Assembly: GCA_016926235.1 (NCBI GenBank)
Contig: JAFGOZ010000375.1
Coordinates: 1-39,874 of the forward strand
Origin: Bacteroidales bacterium
Lineage (GTDB): Bacteria > Bacteroidota > Bacteroidia > Bacteroidales > UBA10428
DNA: 39,874 nucleotides
Reading direction: 5' to 3'
The notes below the pieces were generated by a model, which was not told the DNA's origin, did no database searches, and saw nothing but the letters and a program-made list of their open reading frames with translations. Shown piece after piece: positions 34,131-39,874 of this stretch. Position 1 is the stretch's first letter, and every line of letters starts with the position of its first letter. The position numbers and the translations under genes were made by a program.

Positions 34131-36476
34131 TTCTATTTTATAACTCAATACAGGTATAACAATGGTCATTTCATCTCTTAAAACATCCTGTTTTCTGTAA
34201 TTGTAAACAAATCCATATTGTTCTTTTGAACCCAGGACATTTTTAACCTGTAATGCCCATTTCGTAGAGTGATTGGGTTTATTGAAGGTATACATTATGG
34301 TACAGTCGAGGTGGTAGGAAAAGGGATTCTGCTCACCCAGGTAACGCGTATAGTCATCAATTACGGCCCGGGCATCCAATGAAGCAGCCCTGTCATAAGG
34401 AGTATAGCGGTCCCCTCCCATAAGGTTTAACCGGCCGCTTATGCCAAAGAGGTTGTTATTGTCTTTTCCTACCCTCCATTCTTTACCTGCTAAAGCATTT
34501 ATAACTACATTCCGGTTAAAACGGCTATCCCTTTCTATTCCATTGTCGCATGTATATTTGGATTCAAATATCGAAGCTGTAAACAGGTAATAGAAACCAT
34601 CCTTCAGAAAACGCTCAAGTGTTAAGTCAATTCCGTAATTTCGGCCTTCCCCGCGATTCACAAGAGAGTCGTTAAAGTACCAGTCAGCTTCCAGGTTTAT
34701 TAATGAGTAGCAGCTATCTGGAATTACAGGCACGTTGTACAATTGCTGATAATATGGTTCGATTTTTAATCGTACATTTTCATTGATTGAAAAATCATAT
34801 CCCAGAACGTAATGGTTTGCCCTGGCAAATTCTATATCTTTATTTGGATAGGTAATACCATTTATTGTTTGTCTCTCGGCAAAATAATAGCTTAAAAATT
34901 CCATTTGGCTGTGATTTCCGTAACCAGCACTTATAGTTTGTCGCGGTGAAAAATGCCAGTTAAAACCTGTGCGTGGCTCAAGGGTGAAATTATCATTTAA
35001 GGTAAGGTATTGACTATGTATCCCTAAATTATAGGTCAATTTATCTGTCAGGTAATATTTTGATTGCATATAGCCTTGCAGCAAAAAGGTGCTACCATCT
35101 GCATTTGCAATATCTGCCATAGGTAATGGCACTTCTGGTGAGGCATCGATGGCAATATCGTAATAAAGATTATTGACTACAAAACCAGTACGGGTAGTAA
35201 CTTTAGCATTATGCTTGCAATTAAGATATGATGAAAGTGAGAACCTGTAAGAATTAAACTTAATAGCACTGGAAGGATAGGCATTATAACTAAAATCATA
35301 AATTTCTTCATTCCATTTCGAAGCATTTCCGGAGGCTGTAAGGGAGGTATTAATGTATGCCCTGTTATTTATGATATATTTGTGAGCAACCCCTCCAGCT
35401 CCCATTTCCAGGTGACCTTTTGACAATTCAGGATCATCATCAATCTCCCATTCCGCAGTGTCTTTCTCAAAACTATCTTTATATTGATCCAAAGCGCCTA
35501 TTCCCCATACACTTATTACTCCATACTTCTCAGTTGGAAAGTTTAACTTAAAACATAAATCCTGATAAACAGGTACGTTCGCATTTTCCGGCAGGATTGG
35601 AAGAAGTAATGCAAATGTTGAATACCTGTAATTAAACAAGTAAGATGCTTTTTTACCTCTTACAAAGGGCCCTTCGGAAGAAAAATCGATACCCATTATT
35701 CCGGCCTGAAATGCGTGCTCATATTTTTCATTATTGCCTGTTCGCAATTTCATATCAAAAACACCGGAAAGACCATTTCCATATTCAGCCGGGAAAGCAC
35801 TTGTAAAAAAGTCAGAATTGGTAAGCATTTGACTGCTAAAAGCAGTTACACCCCCACCACCAAAGGTATTCAATCCGGCATAATGACTGGGATTCGGTAT
35901 TTCTACTCCTTCAAGGCGCCAGAGAATACCTTTTGGAGCATTTCCCCTCACTACAATTCCATTGTCTTCGAGCAGTCCTGAAGATACCCCAGCAAAAGCA
36001 GTAACCAATCGGGCCGGATCATCAATACCACCTGCGTACCTGCGAGCTTCCTCAACGGAAAAAGTACGGGCACTGACACAAGCCATTGAATTTTGTGCTT
36101 CATCTTTTTTAATATTTGCCTTTACCGTCACCTCCTCCAATTGATTTAGAGATTCCTTTAGCTGGATATGAAGCACAACCTCTTTCCCTGATTCTACCAT
36201 AACCTCAGGAATAATAACCGGCTCATAACCCATAAATGTAACCTGAATATTGTATCTTCCCAATGGAACATTCTCCAGCCTGAAATTTCCATCCATATCT
36301 GTCATTCCACCAATAAGTGGTTCTGTATTTAATATAATCACATTGGAGCCTGGTAAAGGTATTTGCGATGCCTGGTCTATTACTGTCCCTTTAACTGTCT
36401 GTTTTAATTCCTGACCATATTGCTGATTTACAAACAATAATGTAAATAAAAACGCAAAAATCACTCTTCCTTTCAT
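34125..36476 (-). CDS. TonB-dependent receptor with carboxypeptidase-regulatory-like domain
   Basis: A 783-residue outer-membrane protein with a signal peptide (VIFAFLFTLLFVNQQYGQ). Residues ~25-110 form the carboxypeptidase-regulatory-like domain (VKGTVIDQASQIPLPGSNV, GNFRLENVPLGRYNIQV). Residues ~115-235 are the plug (ARTFSVEEARRYAGGIDDP, NGIVVRGNAPKGILWRLEG). The rest is a beta-barrel ending in the aromatic residue F (YKIEF). The barrel is relatively short for SusC-like proteins, and no SusD partner lies nearby, so it is not a classic polysaccharide-utilisation pair. Ligand unknown; metal or siderophore uptake is possible given the neighbouring iron/peroxide operon, but this is only proximity. 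Confidence 0.92.
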   Translation of the reverse strand: MKGRVIFAFLFTLLFVNQQYGQELKQTVKGTVIDQASQIPLPGSNVIILNTEPLIGGMTDMDGNFRLENVPLGRYNIQVTFMGYEPVIIPEVMVESGKEVVLHIQLKESLNQLEEVTVKANIKKDEAQNSMACVSARTFSVEEARRYAGGIDDPARLVTAFAGVSSGLLEDNGIVVRGNAPKGILWRLEGVEIPNPSHYAGLNTFGGGGVTAFSSQMLTNSDFFTSAFPAEYGNGLSGVFDMKLRTGNNEKYEHAFQAGIMGIDFSSEGPFVRGKKASYLFNYRYSTFALLLPILPENANVPVYQDLCFKLNFPTEKYGVISVWGIGALDQYKDSFEKDTAEWEIDDDPELSKGHLEMGAGGVAHKYIINNRAYINTSLTASGNASKWNEEIYDFSYNAYPSSAIKFNSYRFSLSSYLNCKHNAKVTTRTGFVVNNLYYDIAIDASPEVPLPMADIANADGSTFLLQGYMQSKYYLTDKLTYNLGIHSQYLTLNDNFTLEPRTGFNWHFSPRQTISAGYGNHSQMEFLSYYFAERQTINGITYPNKDIEFARANHYVLGYDFSINENVRLKIEPYYQQLYNVPVIPDSCYSLINLEADWYFNDSLVNRGEGRNYGIDLTLERFLKDGFYYLFTASIFESKYTCDNGIERDSRFNRNVVINALAGKEWRVGKDNNNLFGISGRLNLMGGDRYTPYDRAASLDARAVIDDYTRYLGEQNPFSYHLDCTIMYTFNKPNHSTKWALQVKNVLGSKEQYGFVYNYRKQDVLRDEMTIVIPVLSYKIEF

Positions 36477-36568
36477 AATTGTATTTTATTTTAATGACAG
36501 CAAATTATTCATTAAGTTGCATCCATTAACATAACCATGAAAGGAAGATATTTTAGCTCTAAAGACAC

Positions 36569-36609
36569 AAAAAAACCCCTGGTTTATTTTTTTATAGAAC
36601 AACCAGGGG
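36569..36609 (-). terminator. Intrinsic terminator of the SQR-TusE-DsrE operon
   Basis: A 9-bp stem cccctggtt (36576-36584) / aaccagggg (36601-36609) with a 16-nt loop. On the minus strand it is followed by a T-run (aaaaaa at 36570-36575 on the plus strand). It lies 22 bp after the DsrE-like stop codon. The gap 36477-36568 shows nothing else. Confidence 0.75.
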
Positions 36610-36631
36610 GGCAAAAAACCTATCTTAAAAA

Positions 36632-37135
36632 CTATGTAAAGATTATCTGTGTTCCTTCCCCACCTGCCATTGCATAAAAATCACCCACAGTAATTATAGC
36701 CTTTACATGATCCGTAAAATCTTCTATGCCAAGCTTAAACATTTCAGCAGCCAGTTTACAAGCATATACCTCACCTCCGCCTGCAGTAATCATATCCAGA
36801 AACTCATCTACGGGTGGTATATCCAACTTCTCCATCTGCGAGCGCATCATTGCTGAAACACCTGCCTCCACACCTGGCAGCATACCCATTAATGAAGGAA
36901 ACGGTATACCTCCGGGCATCCGCATTGCCGGATTACCTAAAGTTCCTGTATGCAATTTATTCATACGTTTTTTTGTTATAGCATCCAGACCGAAGAATGT
37001 AAAGAATAATTTGGCTTCAATACCTTCCATCACTGCCCCATTGGCCAGTACCAGGGATGCATAAACATCTTCAAGGCTCCCCTTGGCACAGATTATCAAG
37101 ACCTTTTTTAAAGGCTTATCTCCATTGTTGCTCAT
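36632..37135 (-). CDS. DsrE/DsrF-family sulfur-carrier protein (DsrE2-like)
   Basis: A 167-residue protein of the DsrE/DsrF/DrsH-like fold, which moves persulfide sulfur. The N-terminus KKVLIICAKGSLEDVYASLVLANGA is the beta1-alpha1 unit with GVEAKLFF-like second strand, and the candidate carrier cysteine is C126 in GGEVYACKLAAEM, matching the conserved position of DsrE2-type proteins; C16 is less conserved in the family. Family DsrE2 is often associated with rhodaneses, TusA and SQR. It is the last gene of the SQR-TusE-DsrE operon, 30 bp after the TusE-like gene, followed by an intrinsic terminator. Confidence 0.9.
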   Translation of the reverse strand: MSNNGDKPLKKVLIICAKGSLEDVYASLVLANGAVMEGIEAKLFFTFFGLDAITKKRMNKLHTGTLGNPAMRMPGGIPFPSLMGMLPGVEAGVSAMMRSQMEKLDIPPVDEFLDMITAGGGEVYACKLAAEMFKLGIEDFTDHVKAIITVGDFYAMAGGEGTQIIFT

Positions 37136-37165
37136 AATTTTATATTTTAATCGTTATTAACTATA

Positions 37166-37477
37166 TTAAACACAACTTGCCGGTTTTGCCACGCCTGCAA
37201 TTTTAGTTGCTTTTTTAAGTGGTGCACCAGGAAAGAGTTGATAAAATTCTTTGATATCAACTACACCCGATTTCCCAATCCCACGTATTGACAGTGCTTC
37301 ACCTTTTGCCACTTTGTCCCGTAAGTAGTTAATTACCTCATAATGTTTCTCAGAAAGATCAATGCCCTCTTCTTTAGCAATTTCTGAGGCTAATTCCTTA
37401 CTCCATTGAGCTGAATCAATAAGATATCCTTCATCGTTCACCTCAATCTGTAATCCGTTATATGTTTTTGTTGCCAT
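37166..37477 (-). CDS. tusE: TusE/DsrC-family protein with a single C-terminal cysteine
   Basis: A 103-residue protein. The pattern DEGYLIDSAQWSKELASEIA and the C-terminal flexible arm KIAGVAKPASCV identify the TusE/DsrC/DsvC family. The penultimate C102 is the universal carrier cysteine (CysA). The second cysteine of true DsrC, 11 residues before it, is replaced by T91, so this is a TusE-type or DsrC-like carrier that cannot form the DsrC intramolecular disulfide or the trisulfide used with DsrAB. No dsrAB lies in the window. Neighbours are an SQR-like flavoprotein and a DsrE-like protein (32-bp and 30-bp gaps), suggesting a persulfide relay rather than tRNA thiolation, which needs TusBCD. 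Confidence 0.92.
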   Translation of the reverse strand: MATKTYNGLQIEVNDEGYLIDSAQWSKELASEIAKEEGIDLSEKHYEVINYLRDKVAKGEALSIRGIGKSGVVDIKEFYQLFPGAPLKKATKIAGVAKPASCV

Positions 37478-37509
37478 GACGCTTAGTATTTATTTATTTA
37501 TTTGCTGAA

Positions 37510-38808
37510 TTATTGATTTACTGCTTTTGCAGATTCCCTGTTCGTACTGTTCATAGTTATTGTCTTGCCCTGTTTAGGCTGAAATTTACCACGCATGCTT
37601 AAATGAGTTGAAATAGTTGGTATTTTTCGACCCGGTAATAACATTTTCCAGTATATCCAACGAAACAGGAGTTTACCAAGGTGATTTAACCTTGTTTCCT
37701 TTAATAATTTAAATGGTCCGACAACCGGAACCGGAAAATTACCGGGTAAAGGTTCAATATCATAATTGAAGTCTATCAGGGTACCTTTGCCAATACCCGT
37801 CTCAACAAAGCAATTGGAATGACCATCAAACTCAGCCAGCATGGGTTTACCTTCAATAGCAGCCATCAGGTTCTCTTCCAGTATTTCAGCTTCAAAATGC
37901 ACTACCGATCCGGCTTTTGATGCAGGCACATTGGTAGCATCTCCAATTACGAAAATGTTTTCATGTGTAACAGATTGTAATGTATGCTTATCTACCGGTA
38001 CAAAACCAAGGTCATCACCTAACCCGCTTCGTTCAATCACTTTATCACCTGTGTGAACAGGCACTGAGACCAGACAATCGTATTTAACCTCCCTTCCAGC
38101 ATAGTCAATGATTAGTTTCTTCTCATTATTGACCTCCATAATATTATAATCGGTAATGATATTTATATTTTTTTTCTTAAATAGTTCACCCATTTTTTCT
38201 GAGGTAAGCTTTTTTGTAAACGCTCCTGAGAGTGGTGTGACAAAAGTGATATTGACCTTATCACGCATTTTCCATTTCCTGAAATATCCATCTGCCAACA
38301 TAACAAATTCTAATGGTGCTACAGGACATTTAATAGGCATTTCGGCAATATTTAAAACCAGCTCGCCACCTTTCCATGTTTTAAAAAATTCTGCCAGGGC
38401 CAAGGATCCTTCAAGTGTATAGAAGTCAAACTTTTCTTTATGCCATAACTCATCGTACAATCCGGGTGTTTCTTCCGGTGCAATGCGTGTTCCGGTAGCA
38501 ATAACCAGATAGTCATATTTCAGTTCTTTCCCTCCTGAAAGGATTACTTTGCTGTTATCTGCATCCACTCTGTCCACATCATCAACAATTCTTTCAACTC
38601 CTTTCGGAATAAACTGATCAATAGGTTTTACCACATCTTTCTTAGTATATCGGCCAAACGGTATAAAGATGAACCCAGGTTGGTAATAGTGAGTAAGTTC
38701 TTTGTCAATTATGGTAATTTTCCACTCACTTCTGGATAACAACTTACGCATTTTGTTAGCCATTATAGTACCCCCTGTTCCAGCTCCAAGTATTACTAAA
38801 TTTTTCAT
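37510..38808 (-). CDS. Sulfide:quinone oxidoreductase-like FAD flavoprotein
   Basis: A 432-residue pyridine nucleotide-disulfide-family flavoprotein. The FAD-binding motif VILGAGTGG (residues 6-13) is intact, with LVIATGTRI and the second FAD motif FVIGDATNVPASKAGSVVH. Two cysteines match the SQR pair that carries the polysulfide: C161 in EMPIKCPVAPLE and C333 in DGHSNCFVETG. A basic, amphipathic C-terminal segment (LLFRWIYWKMLLPGRK) could bind the membrane. This is closest to the SQR-like group that is commonly found next to dsrE and tusE genes in Bacteroidota. Reaction: sulfide or protein persulfide to sulfane sulfur with electrons to menaquinone. First gene of the operon; divergent from the Crp/Fnr gene. 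Confidence 0.9.
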   Translation of the reverse strand: MKNLVILGAGTGGTIMANKMRKLLSRSEWKITIIDKELTHYYQPGFIFIPFGRYTKKDVVKPIDQFIPKGVERIVDDVDRVDADNSKVILSGGKELKYDYLVIATGTRIAPEETPGLYDELWHKEKFDFYTLEGSLALAEFFKTWKGGELVLNIAEMPIKCPVAPLEFVMLADGYFRKWKMRDKVNITFVTPLSGAFTKKLTSEKMGELFKKKNINIITDYNIMEVNNEKKLIIDYAGREVKYDCLVSVPVHTGDKVIERSGLGDDLGFVPVDKHTLQSVTHENIFVIGDATNVPASKAGSVVHFEAEILEENLMAAIEGKPMLAEFDGHSNCFVETGIGKGTLIDFNYDIEPLPGNFPVPVVGPFKLLKETRLNHLGKLLFRWIYWKMLLPGRKIPTISTHLSMRGKFQPKQGKTITMNSTNRESAKAVNQ

Positions 38809-38856
38809 ATATTTATGTTTTTGCTTTTCAAAATAATTTTACTGTGAATCCTTTAA

Positions 38857-38864
38857 CAAACTTA
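38857..38864 (-). promoter_or_regulatory. Candidate -7 box of the SQR-TusE-DsrE operon
   Basis: TAAGTTTG on the minus strand matches the Bacteroidota TAnnTTTG -7 box, 48 bp upstream of the SQR-like start codon. No clear TTTG at the -33 position was seen. Confidence 0.4.
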
Positions 38865-38914
38865 ACGCTGTAAAATTTGTTTAGTTGAATGCATGAATAT
38901 GACAATTATCAGTT

Positions 38915-38930
38915 TATGATATTTATCATA
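38915..38930. promoter_or_regulatory. Candidate Crp/Fnr-type operator in the divergent promoter region
   Basis: The perfect palindrome tatgata-tt-tatcata contains TGAT-N4-ATCA, close to the Fnr consensus TTGAT-N4-ATCAA. It is 34 bp upstream of the Crp/Fnr start codon and 51-66 bp upstream of the -7 box of the SQR operon, a position suited to activation of the latter or autoregulation of the former. Confidence 0.55.
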
Positions 38931-38964
38931 TCAAAGCATTTCTGGCATTTTTCGATAAAAAACT

Positions 38965-39660
38965 ATGGATCAAAAACTTATAACATGTTCATGTGATGGT
39001 TGTGAACTCAGGGCACTTTTCTTTGAAAATGTACCTAAAGATGAGTTGGAGAATATTTGTAGTGTAAAAGTTGAACGGAACTTTGATAAAGGTGATATTA
39101 TTATCGGTGAAGGGGATGCTATTGACCAGTTTATGTACTTGAAAAAAGGTTTGGTAAAAATATACCGCAAAGCAGACGAAAACCGAGACCAGATTATAAA
39201 ATTTGCTCCTCCGCTGGATTTTGTAAGCATGTTATCCGTATTTTCTGATTCACACTACCATTATTCAGTTTCAGCTATTGAAGACTCAGTAGTATGTTAT
39301 ATTGACCTGAATCTGGTTAAATACATGGCTTTACAAAACGGGAAATTTGCTTTAAGTCTTCTGCGAAAAATGAGCTGGATTTCAGACGATATTATTAAAA
39401 CAACGCTCGATATACGAAAGAAGAACTTGAGAGGTAGAATAGCATATGTTTTAATATATTTCTCAAAAACAATATATAAATCAGCAAGTTTCGAATTACC
39501 TGTCTCCAGGAAAGAAATTGCTGAGATGATAGAAATGACCACCGAAAATGTAATTCGCATTCTTTCGGAGTTTCGGAAAGACGGAATAATTAAGATTTTC
39601 GGAAAAACCATTGAAATTGTTGATATGGAGAGACTTGAAAAGGTAAATCAATTCGGGTAA
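38965..39660 (+). CDS. Crp/Fnr-family transcriptional regulator with N-terminal cysteine cluster
   Basis: A 231-residue regulator. Residues ~15-130 form the cyclic-nucleotide-binding-fold sensor domain (GDIIIGEGDAIDQFMYLKKG), and residues ~150-225 the HTH_Crp domain (SRKEIAEMIEMTTENVIRIL). The N-terminus is unusual: MDQKLITCSCDGCELR holds C8, C10 and C13, with C32 and C111 further in. In Fnr three N-terminal cysteines plus C122 bind a [4Fe-4S] cluster, so a redox cluster or persulfide-sensing thiols are possible. Spacing differs from Escherichia Fnr. It is divergent from the SQR-TusE-DsrE operon with a Fnr-like palindrome between them, so it is the likely regulator of that operon. Confidence 0.9.
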   Translation: MDQKLITCSCDGCELRALFFENVPKDELENICSVKVERNFDKGDIIIGEGDAIDQFMYLKKGLVKIYRKADENRDQIIKFAPPLDFVSMLSVFSDSHYHYSVSAIEDSVVCYIDLNLVKYMALQNGKFALSLLRKMSWISDDIIKTTLDIRKKNLRGRIAYVLIYFSKTIYKSASFELPVSRKEIAEMIEMTTENVIRILSEFRKDGIIKIFGKTIEIVDMERLEKVNQFG

Positions 39661-39874
39661 GTCAAACATACCTGTATTGTTCATCCAATTGCTAAATAAA
39701 ATTATTTGTTAATTTAAAATAATCCTTATCTTTCTGGCATATTTCAGTTTATATGCAAAATATATGCTGGTATCGCTTATTTTTCTGCAAAATGAAACAT
39801 CCATGATAAATCTTTTAACACACACGAGCATGATTATAAACGACAATCATCCGCTCAGGTAAAAGCTTCGTGGA
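39661..39874. other. Non-coding end of the window
   Basis: No gene is seen in these 214 bp. An inverted repeat gagcatgatt ... aatcat-cc-gctc at 39826-39856 (bulged, 9-nt loop) could be a hairpin or operator for a gene to the right. catgataaatc at 39802-39812 resembles half of the Fnr-like palindrome at 38915. Confidence 0.3.

Noticed and set aside
37166..37477. True DsrC of dissimilatory sulfur metabolism
   Set aside because: The second conserved cysteine is missing (Thr at 91) and no dsrAB genes are in the window.

Overview
The window looks like chromosomal DNA of a Bacteroidota bacterium, probably a Bacteroidales/Marinilabiliales-type anaerobe or microaerobe; the lineage is inferred, not proven. 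The signs are AT-rich DNA, several large secreted proteins ending in type IX secretion (T9SS) type A sorting domains, a carboxypeptidase-regulatory-like plus TonB-receptor protein, the carboxyspermidine route to polyamines, TAnnTTTG-type promoter boxes and few Shine-Dalgarno sequences. I see no rRNA, tRNA or CRISPR array.

Left part (1-17.8 kb, mostly + strand). Four very large secreted proteins lie in tandem. Each has a different N-terminal domain (DUF5060/GH-A barrel, a second barrel-like domain, a GH5-like barrel, a calcineurin-like phosphoesterase). These sit on a small shared set of C-terminal modules: PLL/tectonin-like propeller, FG-GAP/VCBS repeats, pre-peptidase C-terminal (PPC) domain and T9SS tail. 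The first three genes are each followed by an almost identical palindrome. Next come a GT-C-like membrane protein, a T9SS-tail protein, a lipoprotein and another T9SS-tail protein.

Middle part (17.8-26 kb). A scarred locus holds a fossil 3' end of a second MBOAT acyltransferase gene, a truncated RhuM gene, a perfect 37-bp palindrome and an AAA_14/DUF4143 ATPase, abutting an intact MBOAT gene. The MBOAT gene is paired with an SGNH hydrolase for polysaccharide acylation, and a four-helix-bundle (S23) gene with an in-frame stop lies between them. A single-domain response regulator, a YkgJ cysteine-cluster protein and the two-gene carboxyspermidine dehydrogenase/decarboxylase operon follow.

Right part (26-39.7 kb). 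This is a sulfur and redox region. A minus-strand operon encodes an octaheme tetrathionate-reductase-family cytochrome, a membrane cytochrome b, and a YeeE/YedE (TsuA-like) transporter split into two polypeptides, the second carrying a degenerate rhodanese domain. A divergent WYL regulator lies upstream. A four-gene peroxide/iron operon follows (PerR/Fur-like repressor, DUF454, bacterioferritin, Prx6-type peroxiredoxin), then an effector-binding-domain gene cut by an in-frame TAA and a TonB-dependent receptor. The window closes with a second sulfur operon (SQR-like flavoprotein, TusE/DsrC-like protein, DsrE-like protein) divergent from a Crp/Fnr regulator with an N-terminal cysteine cluster. 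Together the two sulfur operons suggest uptake of thiosulfate or sulfane sulfur, persulfide relay (SQR, DsrE, TusE) and electron transfer to or from oxidised sulfur or nitrogen compounds at the membrane. The direction of flow is inference.
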